Assembly: GCA_029255685.2 (NCBI GenBank)
Contig: CM055313.2
Location: 48,006,079-48,070,078 of the forward strand
From: Silene conica
Lineage: Eukaryota; Streptophyta; Magnoliopsida; Caryophyllales; Caryophyllaceae
Length of the DNA: 64,000 nt
Direction: 5' to 3'
The notes under the pieces were generated by a model that was not told the origin of the DNA, made no database searches, and was given only the letters and a program-made list of their open reading frames with translations. Position numbers and translations under genes: made by a program. Positions 47,560 through 59,744 of the stretch are shown one piece after another. Within the stretch, counting starts at the first letter, position 1, and the number at the start of each line of letters is the position of its first letter.

Positions 47560-50500
47560 ATGGCTGGTGAAGACCCAATGCCAAGTGCCAAGCTAGCACG
47601 TGAATCCTGGCTAAAAGCCTTCATGGACTCCATGAATCAGTCCACAAGACTGAGGAATGATGGGTCAAACTTCTCTGACTGGGAGGCAGCACTACGGAAT
47701 GCTGCCATTGCTGACGGAAAGCTCAAGTACTTAACTGAGCCCATTCCGCCACACCCAGGAACTGGAGCTAGAGCTAACGAAGTTCGCGCTCATAGCGACT
47801 TCGTCATGGAAGCGGGTGTGATAAAGAACGTACTCATCTATGCAATGGAATCCAATTTGCAAAGACGCTTCATAACCCATGGTGCAAACAAGATTTTCAC
47901 CACGCTCACTAACGAATTCTCAAAGGCTCCGAGAATCGTTTCTTATGAGCATACCTGTCGCTTCTTTGAGGCGAAACTCCAGAAGGGCCAAGCTGTTAGC
48001 CCACATATTCTTCACATGATTGAGAATATCATGAAATTGGAGGCCCTAAACTGCAAGATCAGTGAGAACATAATCGTTGATCGAATGCTTCATTCACTTC
48101 ATGATGGGTTCGCCCTCTTTAGGGCCAAGTATTACATGAATGACATGAAGAAGACTCCTCATGAGCTCCACTCCCTTCTCGTACAGACTGAGAAGGATCT
48201 GAAATTAAGTGGGAGCATGAAGCAGGATGTTCTCATGATCTCCAGTAAGGGAAAGGGTAAAGGGAAGGCTAAAGCTCAGGGCGACCTAGCAGTAGGTAAG
48301 CCCAGGTTCAAGAAACCAGGATTTACTAAGAGTGGGCCAGGTGAGTCGAGCAACTCACAGGGCAAGACTAAGAGCAAGGATACTAGCATGGAATGTCACC
48401 ATTGCCACAAGACTGGGCATTGGAGACGCTCATGCCCCGTGTATCGCGAGGACATTAAGGCAGGCCGCGTTACTCCTGTTGGTATGTCTTCTTCTTCTTT
48501 TATTCATATGATTGAGATTAACCATGCAAGTTACGGAACTTGGGTACTTGATACTGGTTGTGGTTCTCATCTATGTAATCATGTGCAGGGCCTCCGAAAC
48601 CAAGAACCCCTAATCAAGGGTGAGGTGGACCTGCGTGTCGGGAATGGAGCACGTGTTGCTGCAGTCACGAAGGGAACATACGTGATCCAGCTTCCAAGTG
48701 GATTCGAGTTATTTTTATATAACTGTTATTATGTTCCTAGTTTGTCCAAAAACATTATTTCAGTTTCTGCGCTTGACAAACTCGGCTTTTCATTTGTAAT
48801 AGAGAATAATAGCTGTATTTTCTCCTTACACAATATGATTTATGGCAAGGCAGTTTCCATGAATGGAATTTATGTTTTAGATCAAACCACCGAGATATTA
48901 CATGAGAATAATAAAAGATTAAAGGTAGGTGACAAAGATCAAACTTACTTATGGCATTGTCGTATGGGACATATAAATGAGAAATGCGTAAAACAGCTCA
49001 TACAGAATGGAGCTATATCGCCCTTTGATTTCGAATCATATGGCACGTCTGAATCATGTCTCATCGGCAAGATGACTCGTATTTCCTTCAAAGGTGTTGG
49101 AATGCGCGCTGCCGACCTATTAGGACTCATACATACGGACGTATGTGGCCCTATGTCGATCAACGCACGAGAAGGCTATAGGTATTTCATCACTTTCACG
49201 GATGATTTGAGTAGATATGGCTATGTCTACTTAATGAAGCACAAAAGTGAATCCTTTGACAAGTTCAAAGAATACCAGAACCGGGTACAGAACCGACTAG
49301 GAAGAAAGATTAAAGCACTACGTTCGGATCGTGGTGGTGAGTATCTTTCACACGAGTTTGATCAACACCTTAAAGACTGTGGCATCGTGCTACAGCTGAC
49401 TCCTCCTGGAACACCACAATTAAATGGTGTGTCCGAACGGAGAAATCGAACTCTACTCGATATGGTTCGATCCATGATGAGTCACATCGTCGTGCCTGAT
49501 TCATTGTGGGGCTATGCTCTTTTGTCGGCCGCTCTAATACTTAACCGAAGTCCGTCTAAAGCTGTTGACAAGACTCCATACGAATTATGGAAGGGAACGG
49601 TCCCTAACTTGTCCTTTATTCGGGTTTGGGGCTGCGAGGCTTATGTCAAGTGGAGACACGAGGATAAGCTCGGCCCGCGATCGGTCAAGACATACTTTAT
49701 AGGCTATCCAAAGGGAAATTTTGGTCATTACTTCTACTCGCCTACCGAACAACGTGTTTTTGTTGCGGCTAGTGCGACGTTCTTAGAGAAAGAATTTCTC
49801 GAGAACAAGTCGAGTAATAGAACCTTCGAGTTATCGGAGGTTCAAGAACCAACTACCGAGCAACCATTGGAGGAAACAGTTCCTTCAACCGAGGCTGCGG
49901 TAGATATTCCTGAGGAACCTAGGAGGTCGGGAATAGTCTCTATTCCTCCGGACAGATACATTGGTATGGTCGAGGAACATGATACAGATGACGTCTTACT
50001 CCTAGAGGGTAATGAACCCACAACCTATAAAGGTGCCATGACTAGTTCTGACTCAAAGCTATGGCTAGAAGCCATGCAATCCGAGATGGACTCAATGTAT
50101 GAGAACAACGTGTGGGATCTTGTGGACCTACCTGCAAAGGTACGTCCCCTTCAATGCAAATGGCTTTACAAGATAAAGCATGCCGTGGAAGGACAACAAG
50201 ATATCCACAAGGCTAGACTAGTTGCTAAAGGTTTCACTTAAGTGCCAGGCTTGCACTATGATGAGATCTTTGCACCTGTAGTCATGCTACGTTCCATTCG
50301 GATTATCTTAGCGATCGCCGCATTTCATGATTATGAAATATGGCAAATGGACGTTAAAACCGCCTTCTTAAACGGTTATTTGGAGGAAGAGTTGTACATG
50401 GTACAACCCGAGGGTTTTATCGATCCAGCACATCCTAAGAAAGTTTGCAAGCTTAAGCGTTCCATCTATGGACTTAAGCAAGCATCGCGGAGTTGGAATC

Positions 50501-51591
50501 ATCGCTTCGACCAAGTGATAAAAGAGAATGGGTTCATTCGATCAGTCGAGGAACCATGTCTCTATATCAAGTCGAGTGGGAGCAAGATTGTATTCCTAGT
50601 ACTGTATGTCGATGACATACTCTTGATTGGGAATGACATACCTCTCTTATCTTCGGTTAAAGCATGGTTGAAAAACCATTTCCAGATGAAAGATCTGGGA
50701 GAGGCACAAAGAATTTTGGGCATCCGTATCTACAGGGATAGATCACGACGGATGTTGTCTCTCAGTCAGGAGTCTTATATAGATAAGATTCTAGAGAGAT
50801 TCAGCATGACGAACTCCAAGAAGGGGTTCCTTCCTATGACTCCTGGGCTTCACTTGAGCAAGACTCAAGAAGCTAAGTCATTGGAAGAGAAAGAGCGCAT
50901 GAGTCGGATTCCATATGCTTCGGCAATAGGATCGATCATGTATGCCATGATATGCACACGTCCAGACATTGCATATGCATTGAGTATGACTAGTCGATTC
51001 CAAGCTCATCCAGGTGAACAACACTGGATGGCCGTGAAAAACATTCTTAAGTACCTACGGAGGACTAAAGATTGGGGATTAACTTACGGAGGCGACTCGA
51101 CGCTCGGCGCCACGGGTTACGCAGATGCTAGCTTCCAAACGGATCGAGATGACTCGAAATCTCAGTCTGGATTCGTTTTTACTCTTAGTGGCGCTGCTGT
51201 CTGCTGGAAAAGTTCTAAACAGACTGTTACAGCAGATTCTACGACTGAGTCCGAGTACTATGCCGCCTCGGAAGCAGCTAAGGAAGCAATATGGATGCGT
51301 CAATTCTTACAAGGACTATCAGTAGTGCCTAGTTCGAATGACCCATTCACCGTTTATTGTGATAATAAAGGTGCCATCTTCCAAGCTAAGGAGCATAAGT
51401 CTAGCAACAAGGCTAGGCATGTACAACGGAAAGCTCATCTAATCAGAGATTACGTGGAGCAAAAGGAGATTTTCATTGATAAGATCGCTACGGATGACAA
51501 CATAGCTGATCCTCTCACAAAAGCATTACCACGTGATAAGCATGAAGGGCACATTCATTCCATGGGAATTGGATGTGTTCCTAAGTTGTAG
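47560..51591 (+). pseudogene. gag-pol region of copia element E
   Basis: Encodes, in order: Gag with a CCHC knuckle (CHHCHKTGHWRRSC, about 48390-48435); protease with the active-site word DTGCGSHLC (about 48548-48575); the GAG-pre-integrase box YLWHCRMGHINEK (about 48949-48987); integrase with HTDVCGP (about 49132), RSDRGGEYL (about 49323) and NGVSERRNRTLLDMVRSMM (about 49420-49480); reverse transcriptase with WQMDVKTAFLNG (about 50340) and YVDDILLIGND (about 50605-50637); and RNase H with YADASFQTD (about 51118) and ADSTTESEYYAASEA (about 51235). The order integrase before reverse transcriptase marks Ty1/copia. Start chosen at the methionine 12 codons before the SWLKAFMDSMN stretch, with a noncoding leader before it. 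Nearly full length but broken, with about one break. Confidence 0.92.
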
Positions 51592-52103
51592 TACTCTTTT
51601 ATGAATTCATGTAATAATTCATTTTCTCGTGTACTCTATTCAACCTTATTGTTATGATATAAAATGTTTTGTTTTTCATGTGGAATTGTACGCCAATTTT
51701 GAACACCACAAAGTGAACTGATTAACATTACATCGTTTTGGTCCTTGATTACCCACTTGAGCTGATAACTCAGGTAATCATTTTGTGACGTTGGTTGATG
51801 GTTGGTTCAACGAGCCATAAGTCACGCGGCTGACTGACCAATCACAAAGGCGAGTTATACGGATATCTCGTAGGACACCCCGTGACAACGTTATGGAGTC
51901 CTAAATGTTTTATAACATTTGGTGCCTGGTCGTGGATAGGACCTCCATAGTGTTCCTTAGAGTCGAGTCTTTTGACCTTCAACTGTCTCTTGAGATTAAG
52001 ACAGATTTTGGGTAACTTTGGTTTCTTTCCCACGGTCACCGTAACAGGGGCCAAGAGGATTTTTTCTGGGTTATTTCATGCTGGGCGATATCGGCAGGAT
52101 TCG
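51592..52103 (+). mobile_element. 3' untranslated region of E
   Basis: Non-coding, matching element A at about 1290-1789 in reverse. No gene is seen. Confidence 0.75.
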
Positions 52104-52976
52104 AGTTGACGTTATTGTCATACGGATGGCGGTGATCAACTGGTCCCTATACGTCACACCTATAGGACACGTTTGAGAGATGTGAAGGTATGAAAATACA
52201 ATCACATTTATGCCGGATATGACTAAACAGTTAGTCAGAGGTATTGACTATTAAATTAGTCAATAAGATGTTGAGATTATTATTTAATACGGATTAAATA
52301 ATTTTAGCTAATACGGATTGCGTGATTAATTCGTAAAATTAAATATAAACGGTTATATTTAATTAAATATTGTATTCGCGTATTAATATAAACAGTTATA
52401 TTTATTTGGGTAATTATACAATATCGTAATTTTATCAGACCATTATTAATACATCGACTGCATTAATATCTGATAACATGCATACGATTTATAAACAAAA
52501 CCCGCGAATGAAGTTTAGCTAAATGGGTCGAATCACAAATTAGAATAAGGTAAGAGTGGAAAGCCCACTCCTACCCTATTGGAAATTTCGGCCAAAAGAG
52601 CTACATAAGGAGGAGGACTCTCCTTATGTCAGGGACTCTTGTTTCACTGTTTAAAACAAATCTCAAGGAAAAATTAGGGTTTTGAGAGCTTTCTTCTCCC
52701 AAAACCTCAGATCTCACATCTAAAACCTAAATAGCTCTCCCAATATTGCAAGGCAGTTGGAGAGGATTTCTAGCACACGCGGCCACGTCTCATTCTAAGT
52801 CTTGGGTGCAAGTTATAGGAGGGAATTTGTGTTAATTCCTGTTCTTAGGCCTTTCGCACAAGGACTAAAGGTTGTACTTCTTTTCTTATCCTTTTTAATC
52901 TTATGACTATAAACACAACTGTATTTTTCATTATAATCCTGCAAGTTTAGGGTGAATACATGCTTTATTCCCCACA
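52104..52976 (+). mobile_element. 3' LTR of E (partial)
   Basis: Matches the 5' LTR of E without the CACTA element and ends TATTCCCCACA. It contains the unoccupied CACTA target TAA at 52411-52413 and the conserved hairpin at 52603-52629. It is shorter than the complete LTR J. Confidence 0.9.
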
Positions 52977-53206
52977 AAACCTTGCAATGTCGGAACATAA
53001 AGGAACCGGGTGGCCACCACTAAGCAAAAGGTGGAAAGATGGAGGAAACGGGCTTTTTGAGCCGGAGTGTTGAAGATGATTTGCGGATAGTTTGGTAGAC
53101 TATCCGTATCTTGCACCGTCAATCCTCTCGACCTAGGAGCACGGCCTCGGGAGGTGCTTGCACCGGGAGTGCGGGAGCGCTTTCCACCTTGTCCACGGCT
53201 AGACAT
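52977..53206 (-). pseudogene. Athila ORF-1-like gene of F, N-terminal part
   Basis: The minus strand starts at 53206 with a basic, serine/arginine-rich stretch (MSSRGQGGKRSRTPGASTSR) typical of the opening of Athila ORF-1-like proteins and of nucleic-acid-binding or nuclear-targeting tails. It runs into the insertion site of E. The rest of the gene is at 40729-41934. Confidence 0.65.
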
Positions 53207-54269
53207 TATGAATCTGAAAAGTTCAATAAAATATAAGTCTTGTGCAAAAATTAAAACATTTTCTTAGCAAAAATAGGAATAAAAACGCGAATCAGAAACT
53301 TCTGTAACAATATTTGGGTCGGCCGACCTACCTCATAGAGAGGTCGGTCGACCACTTTCGCGAAAAAATTCAGAGTTCCTGTAACAAAACAGGTCGGCCG
53401 ACCGCAATCCGAGGTCGGTCGACCAACTACCAACAAAAATCAGAACCTGTAAAAAAATCACTGCGGTCGGTCGACCTCAAAACTAAGTCGACCGACCGAC
53501 CAAACAAAAACACGAAATTCAGGAAAATCACAGTTTGGTCGGCCGACCTTCGTTTTGGGTCGGTCGACCGTGAACAGTGTCAGAATCAAAAACGCGGGTC
53601 TGAAATCGTGCAGAAATTGGCATAGAAATTGAAAGGAAGAATTATACTAACCCTAACAGCACAAAATCACACACAAATTACAGATCTGAGACTATAAAAT
53701 CTAAAGAAAGAAGAAAACTAAAAGAGAAAACACAAACATGCTTAAAGAACGAAATTAAGAGCTAAAATAAACTGAAAAAGACAAACTAATACTACCCAGA
53801 ACGGAATTAAGATGCTAGGAAACGAAAAAGAGAGAGAAAAAACTACGAAACACATACCTTGAATGGAGAAAATTGAAAGAAAGCAAGGTAAATGAGTGAA
53901 GGATGAAGAAGGTGGGTGGTTAGGGTTTTTAAGAGAGATAGAGGGGTTCAGAAAGTGTGAGCAATTGTGAGAAATAATTGTGTTTTCAAAACACACAAAG
54001 ACCAAGACTCTAACTCAAAAAAAAAAAACCGGACAAAAAAAATACCCGCGGTCGGTCGACCGAAAATCTGGGTCGGTCGACCTCCGTCCTGCATACCTGC
54101 TCTTTCAGATTTTACTTAATGTGTCAGAATGAATTTAAAGCTGTCAGAAGGTCGGTCGACCTCGTAATTGGGTTGGTCGACCTCTGCCCTGACGATTTCT
54201 CTTATTTTCCTGCAGAAAGTCAAAATCTCATCAAGGATTTAAAACGGAAATTAAAAAAAACGTAAAATT
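53207..54269 (-). mobile_element. Spacer of F between pol and ORF-1-like gene
   Basis: Non-coding, A-rich on plus, with six motif pairs at 53317-53353, 53392-53424, 53465-53497, 53537-53569, 54050-54082 and 54150-54182. The short frame at 53314-53625 is open only because the motif repeats. The remainder of the spacer beyond D is 62707-62785. Confidence 0.7.
53317..54182. repeat. Cluster of six paired GGTCGGTCGACC-type motifs
   Basis: Five pairs have a 9-bp spacer. The first (53317-53328 with 53342-53353) has 13. First units in three pairs are the variant GGTCGGCCGACC. Spacer sequences are unrelated to each other. Confidence 0.88.
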
Positions 54270-55435
54270 TGTTAGGTTCATATACCTATATAGTCATACT
54301 AGTTTTATTTATCATATAAATTATAGATCTTTAGCATGCTTAACTAGTGATTATGACGAGATTAAGGAGTAAGAATAAGCTCCCTTACATTGGATATCTC
54401 GGCAAAATAAGGGCACAAGTGAAGTCACCTTCTTCACTTGTTCTTGAGCTTAATGTGTGGATGATCCTCCTTGAACCTTCAAAGAGATGATGGCCTCCAA
54501 AAGATGAACACCAAGACACACTAACTCTCAATGTTTGTATGTTATTGTGCTAGAATCAACAAACAAACTAACTAGATTGAAGGTGGTACACGGCTAGGGT
54601 TTGAAGAAAAATGAACCTTATTTTTCTTTCTTTTCTTTCTCTCTCAAAGCCAAAACCCTAGTGTGAATTGTGTATGAATGAATTGGATTAGTGAACCAAA
54701 GAACAAAACTTGTTTTGTTCCTCCATTTGGTTCGGCCGAGACAAGGGTTAGAGTGCCCAATAGATTGGCACTCAATCCTCTCAAATGTCTCAAGCATGCT
54801 TCAACATATTAATTGCATGTCATCCTCATGTTCCTATTACATAAAATGTATTATGTAAAATGTGTGTTGTGTGTGTGTGTGACATATCACACGGTCCACA
54901 CCACCAAAATGGATCCCATCCGTGACATAACATTAAGATTATATAATTTACGTAGTTTAACATTTTTAAACCTTTTATCGTAAATTAGTAATTAAATAAT
55001 TTCATATAATTATTTAATCGCATTCTATAACTACAACAATTGTAGTTAATTTAATTCATTCATTTTATTATTATGTTTCATTAAACAAATAATTGATAGT
55101 GATGACACTTCGATCACTAAAATAATTTATAATCTTATTATAAATTATCTCCTCTTTTATTTACAATCTAGAAATGTATCAACTCGCATCAATATACAGT
55201 TGTTACATTTATTATTGAGGAAGCTGTCCTAAAGGTGTGACCTAAAGGGATCAACTGGTCACCACCGTCATTACGACAGTAATGTCAAACTCTAGCAAGC
55301 CAATCATTACCGATAAATGTTGACCAGTTGACTTATGATAAGAATCATCCCATGAATATTCTTTTATAGAGTTTTGTCAATATAATTAATATAATTGACG
55401 TGATCACACTATTGTCGAGGACACTCACTCCAACA
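54270..55435 (-). mobile_element. Left (3') LTR of D
   Basis: 1166 bp; minus start TGTTGGAGTGAGTGTCCTCG at 55435. It includes a short TG dinucleotide repeat at about 54861-54882. Confidence 0.93.
54861..54882. repeat. TG microsatellite in LTR D
   Basis: TGTGTGTTGTGTGTGTGTGT. The same repeat is in the other LTR near 62127-62148. Confidence 0.85.
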
Positions 55436-56229
55436 ATCTCCCACTTGTCCTCACAAGTGTGGATCACCGATTCTCTTGTTCTATTACATCATCTCCCACT
55501 CAATGCAAGGTGTCTTTCAGGTCGTACTTGCACGTGATCAAATCAATAGTGGTTTTTCTCGACATGGAGTGTAACTGTTTGACCGGAATTATCTACCATA
55601 GACAGTCTCCGAGCGTGGCCACGCATTTTCAGTTCACTACTCCTCGAGTGGCCTTGAGATTTAAGATAACCCTGACAAGGGGCAGAACAATTTCTTTCCA
55701 ACTGTTCTCCTTGGTCAACATCATCCATTGTGACCCAAAATATATCCATTTGACCCCTTTTCCGGAAGATCGTAGAATATAAATCAAAGTCATTCTGAAT
55801 AATGTTACCTCTAGAGCAACCAGTCTCCAGTCTAAGAATCGACTCATAAGAATATATATAGCAGCTCTTGCCACGACCAGGCTCCATTCAATTCTAAAGA
55901 ACTCTATAAGCGGTCACTGCCCGACACAAGTGTACTTTACAGTTGTCTATATGATCGACTAGTCATCCCTTACGACTCTATGGTGTAAGAACTCACCATC
56001 AATCGCATCATAATCTAGTCACTTTTCGAGACGTCACCTCATATAAGTGACTAGGGGCAATACTAAGTTAATCCAGTTCACTTGAACAGGGTTCAACAAT
56101 TGTCTTACAATCCTGTTGGATTTAACAAAGTATATAAAATAAACAAGTTGTATAAAACTTTAAATGATGAACGAGATTATCTTATATGAACGTAAAAACA
56201 ACATTTTTCATTTCATATCGCATAATCGG
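55436..56229 (-). mobile_element. 3' untranslated region of D
   Basis: Non-coding between the end of pol and the polypurine tract at the LTR. No gene is seen. Confidence 0.75.
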
Positions 56230-59200
56230 TTACACATTGGGTAAACTCTTAAGACCCATAGAACGAGCATGAGAATCATGCTTAGTCTGCGACAAGGGTT
56301 TGGTTAAGGGATCAGCCACATTATCGTCTGTCCCAACCTTACATATCGCTATTTCCTTCCTATCAATGAAATCCCGTATTACATGATATTTTCTTGGTAC
56401 ATGTCTAGACTTATTACTAGACTTCGGCTCCTTAGCCTGAAAGACAGCACCACTGTTATCACAGTACAGGGTGATAGGATCTTCAGCATTTGGAACTACC
56501 CTTAGTCCCTCGATAAATTGCCTTATCCATACTGCCTCTTCAGCAGCTTCTGATGCTGCGATGTACTCTGCTTCCGTTGTAGAATCCGCAACGACTGGTT
56601 CTTTGAAGCTCTTCCAACTAATGGCACCACCATTCAAGATAAAGACAAATCCAGCCTGGGATTTAAAATCGTCTTTATCTGTTTGGAAGCTTGCATCTGT
56701 GTAACCCTTTACACATAAATCTTCTTCCCCTCCAAACACTAAGTATGAATCCTTAGTTCTTCTTAAGTACTTAAGGATGTTCTTGACAGCAATCCAGTGA
56801 CTTTCACCTGGATTTGCTTGATATCTACTAGTCATGCTCAAAGCATACGAGACATCAGGACGAGTGCATATCATGGCGTACATGATAGATCCCACGGCGG
56901 AAGCATAAGGGATCGTTTTCATGCGTTCAACATCCTTGGGCTCTGTGGGTGATTGAGACTTTCTCAATACAATGCCACTTCCCATGGGGATAAACCCTCT
57001 CTTGGAATTTCCCATGCTGAATCGTCGAAGAATCTTATCGATGTAAGGTTCTTGATTTAGTGCCAATATCCTCTTGGATCTATCTCTATAGATCCGGATA
57101 CCTAATATGCATTGTGCATTTCCTAGATCTTTCATCTGAAAATGGTTACCTAACCATCCTTTCACTGATGAAAGCATTGGAACATCATTTCCAATGAGCA
57201 GTATGTCATCCACATACAAGATCAGGAATACAACATTGCTCCCACTGAACTTCATATATAGACAAGGTTCCTCGACACTTCGAGTGAAACCATTTTCTTT
57301 TATGACTTCATTGAAGCGATGATTCCAACTCCTTGATGCTTGCTTAAGACCATAGATGGACTTCTTAAGCTTGCATACCTTGTTAGGATTTTTAGGATCT
57401 TCAAAACCTTCGGGTTGTATCATATACACATCCTCCTTTAAATGCCCATTTAAGAAGGCGGTTTTGACATCCATTTGCCACACTTCATAGTCATGAAATG
57501 CGGCAATCGCTAACATTATCCTAATGGATCTTAGCATGGCTACGGGAGCAAAGGTTTCATCATAATGAAGACCTTGGTCTTGAGAGAAACCCTTAGCTAA
57601 TAGCCTAGCTTTATAGACATCATCATGTCCTTCTATGCCATTCTTCACCTTGAAGATCCACTTGCATTGGAGAGGTCTCATCTCCTTAGTCAAGTCTACC
57701 AAGTCCCATACTTGGTTTTGATGCATAGAATCCATTTCAGATACCATGGCCTCATGCCATTTTATGGAGTCGGGACTAGAGATTGCAGCTTTGTAAGTGG
57801 TAGGCTCGTCACTTTCCAAAAGTAAAACGTCCAGGCTACCATCTTCCTCAATAAGTCCAACATACCTATCAGGTTGATGTGGGACCCTACTCGACCTCCT
57901 AGGTGGAATAGGTACCAAAGTGGATGAAGAAGGAACATCTTCTTCAGTCTCAGCTTCAGTTTGTGGCTCTTGAACTTCTCGAACTTCATTAAGTTCAAAA
58001 TTTCTCCCACTCTGTCTCTTAGAAATAAACTCCTTTTCTAAGAAGACAGCCTCAGAAGACACAAACACTTTGTTTTCTTGAGGTTTGTAAAAGTGGTAGC
58101 CACGAGAGGTGGTTGGATAACCAACAAATATGCATTTTTCGGATCTTGGTGCGAGTTTGTCATCGTTTTTCGACTTGACATAAGCATCGCACCCCCATAT
58201 CTTCATATAGGATAAGTTGGGAACCTTTCCTTTCCACATCTCATATGGAGTCTTATCGGTCGCTTTCGTTGGACTATTGTTCAACGATTTGATGGCGGTG
58301 AGGATCGCAAATCCCCAAAATGAATTGGGTAAATTAGTTTGGCTCATCATTGATCGGACCATATCCAATAAGGTTCGATTCCTCCTTTCAGCCACACCAT
58401 TAAGTTGTGGTGTTCCTGGAGGTGAAAGCTGTGACACAATGCCACATTCCTTGAGATGTGAATCAAATTCATTACTAAGATATTCTCCACCACGATCGGA
58501 TCGTAATGTTTTAATCTTCTTATCGAGTTGGTTCTCTACTTCATTCTGAAATTCTTTGAATTTCGTAAAAGCTTCACTCTTATGCTTCATTAAGTAGATA
58601 TACCCATACCTACTTAAATCATCGGTGAAGGTGATGAAATAGTCATAGTTGCCTCTAGCGGTGATAGATAATGGTCCGCACACATCCGTATGTATAAGTC
58701 CCAATAACTCACTTGCTCGTGTCCCTTTACCACTAAAGGGGTTACGAGTCATCTTCCCTAGAAGGCAAGCCTCGCATGTTCCATAAGATTCATATTCGAA
58801 TGGTTTGATTATGTTGGTCTTTACCAATCTTTTAATGCGATTTTCATTTATGTGACCAAGTCGACAATGCCAAACATATGATTCATTTGGATCATTTGTT
58901 TTGATTCTTTTGTTATTGACGTTGTAGACATTATTAGACGAGTCGGAAGTTTCCAAAACATAGATTCCATTAATAGAATTGGCACGGCCAACTACCATGT
59001 CATTCTTTGAAATTAAACAACAATTGTTTTTAATGGAAAAATCATATCCTTCAATGTCTAACATTGCGACAGAAATAATGTTTTTGGAAAGAGACGGTAC
59101 AAAATAACAATTATTGAGTTTGAGCTCATATCCACTCGTCAAGGCAAGAGTGCAAGTTCCTTTTGAAGTGGCCGCTACCCGAGCTCCATTTCCAAGTCGG

Positions 59201-59286
59201 AGATCCATATCACCCTTGTCTACCTTCTCCACTTCTCTTAAACCCTGCAAACGATTACAAAGGTGAGAACCACATCCGGTATCCAA
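56230..59286 (-). CDS. Copia pol of element D (protease, integrase, reverse transcriptase, RNase H)
   Basis: One open frame of 1018 residues on minus. Protease word DTGCGSHLC is at residues 2-10, so the listed methionine is inside the protease and the true start of the polyprotein lies further upstream. The GAG-pre-integrase box YVWHCRLGHINEN follows, then integrase with HTDVCGP (about residue 198), RSDRGGEYL (about 262) and NGVAERRNRTLLDMVRSMM (about 297-315). Reverse transcriptase has WQMDVKTAFLNGHL and YVDDILLIGND (about 691), and RNase H has YTDASFQTD (about 860) and ADSTTEAEYIAASEA. The order fits Ty1/copia. The protein belongs to an LTR element and would act in the particle and at integration. 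It is followed by the small gag frame upstream at 59313-59744. Confidence 0.9.
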   Translation of the reverse strand: MDTGCGSHLCNRLQGLREVEKVDKGDMDLRLGNGARVAATSKGTCTLALTSGYELKLNNCYFVPSLSKNIISVAMLDIEGYDFSIKNNCCLISKNDMVVGRANSINGIYVLETSDSSNNVYNVNNKRIKTNDPNESYVWHCRLGHINENRIKRLVKTNIIKPFEYESYGTCEACLLGKMTRNPFSGKGTRASELLGLIHTDVCGPLSITARGNYDYFITFTDDLSRYGYIYLMKHKSEAFTKFKEFQNEVENQLDKKIKTLRSDRGGEYLSNEFDSHLKECGIVSQLSPPGTPQLNGVAERRNRTLLDMVRSMMSQTNLPNSFWGFAILTAIKSLNNSPTKATDKTPYEMWKGKVPNLSYMKIWGCDAYVKSKNDDKLAPRSEKCIFVGYPTTSRGYHFYKPQENKVFVSSEAVFLEKEFISKRQSGRNFELNEVREVQEPQTEAETEEDVPSSSTLVPIPPRRSSRVPHQPDRYVGLIEEDGSLDVLLLESDEPTTYKAAISSPDSIKWHEAMVSEMDSMHQNQVWDLVDLTKEMRPLQCKWIFKVKNGIEGHDDVYKARLLAKGFSQDQGLHYDETFAPVAMLRSIRIMLAIAAFHDYEVWQMDVKTAFLNGHLKEDVYMIQPEGFEDPKNPNKVCKLKKSIYGLKQASRSWNHRFNEVIKENGFTRSVEEPCLYMKFSGSNVVFLILYVDDILLIGNDVPMLSSVKGWLGNHFQMKDLGNAQCILGIRIYRDRSKRILALNQEPYIDKILRRFSMGNSKRGFIPMGSGIVLRKSQSPTEPKDVERMKTIPYASAVGSIMYAMICTRPDVSYALSMTSRYQANPGESHWIAVKNILKYLRRTKDSYLVFGGEEDLCVKGYTDASFQTDKDDFKSQAGFVFILNGGAISWKSFKEPVVADSTTEAEYIAASEAAEEAVWIRQFIEGLRVVPNAEDPITLYCDNSGAVFQAKEPKSSNKSRHVPRKYHVIRDFIDRKEIAICKVGTDDNVADPLTKPLSQTKHDSHARSMGLKSLPNV

Positions 59287-59312
59287 TACCCATGATGTGT
59301 TGGATGTAAAAT

Positions 59313-59744
59313 TTATGCCAATAACAAAATTTCAGATTTGGAATTACCTAACGGGATCACAAGACCTTCTTGGATATGACGTAAGTACTTGGGGCAATTC
59401 CTCCTCCAATGGCCCATGACACTACAATAGTGGCATCGCCCTTTCTCTAACTTTCTCTTCTTCCTTTTATTCTTTGCAAGACCTTTCTTGCTAGAACTCC
59501 CAATAGCTTCATCATAAGCTCTTTCCTTCAAGTATAAGGCGTCCATTTCTTCATTTAGCTCATCTATATAAGCTGTGTCAAGAAATGAACCTTTGGGAGG
59601 TGGGAGAGAAGAAATGAAGTTAATACTGCCATCCGGACCCGTTCCGAAATGAACTTCTCTAGTAGTATCAATGTTGTTTTGGTTGCAAATATCGTCGAAA
59701 ACATTATGACAAGAATCAATAGTGATAGGGTTGAATGAATCCAT
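59313..59744 (-). pseudogene. gag part of element D
   Basis: A 143-residue minus-strand frame with one CCHC zinc knuckle (CHYCSVMGHWRRNC) preceded by a lysine-rich segment, directly upstream of pol. It is small compared with copia Gag in E. The knuckle binds RNA in working Gag proteins. I treat this part as broken. Confidence 0.75.

Larger units (their letters stand above)
41935..52976 (+). mobile_element. Element E: Ty1/copia retrotransposon, Angela-like, with a CACTA guest in its 5' LTR
   Basis: A plus-strand element with target duplication AAACC at 41930-41934 and 52977-52981. Parts: 5' LTR 41935-45879 (about 1.0 kb without the CACTA), primer site 45882-45894, leader to 47559, gag-pol region 47560-51591, 3' region, and partial 3' LTR to 52976. 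Integrase and reverse transcriptase resemble the Angela/BARE group. Aligned LTR parts differ at about five positions in about 870 bp, so insertion was probably only a few hundred thousand years ago. It looks nearly whole in its coding part but is broken, with about two breaks besides the guest. Confidence 0.9.

Noticed and set aside
53314-53625. 103-residue frame with heptad GRPT/GRST repeats
   Set aside because: The 21-bp motif spacing keeps a frame open by chance. The same motif occurs in LTRs and leaders where no frame is open.
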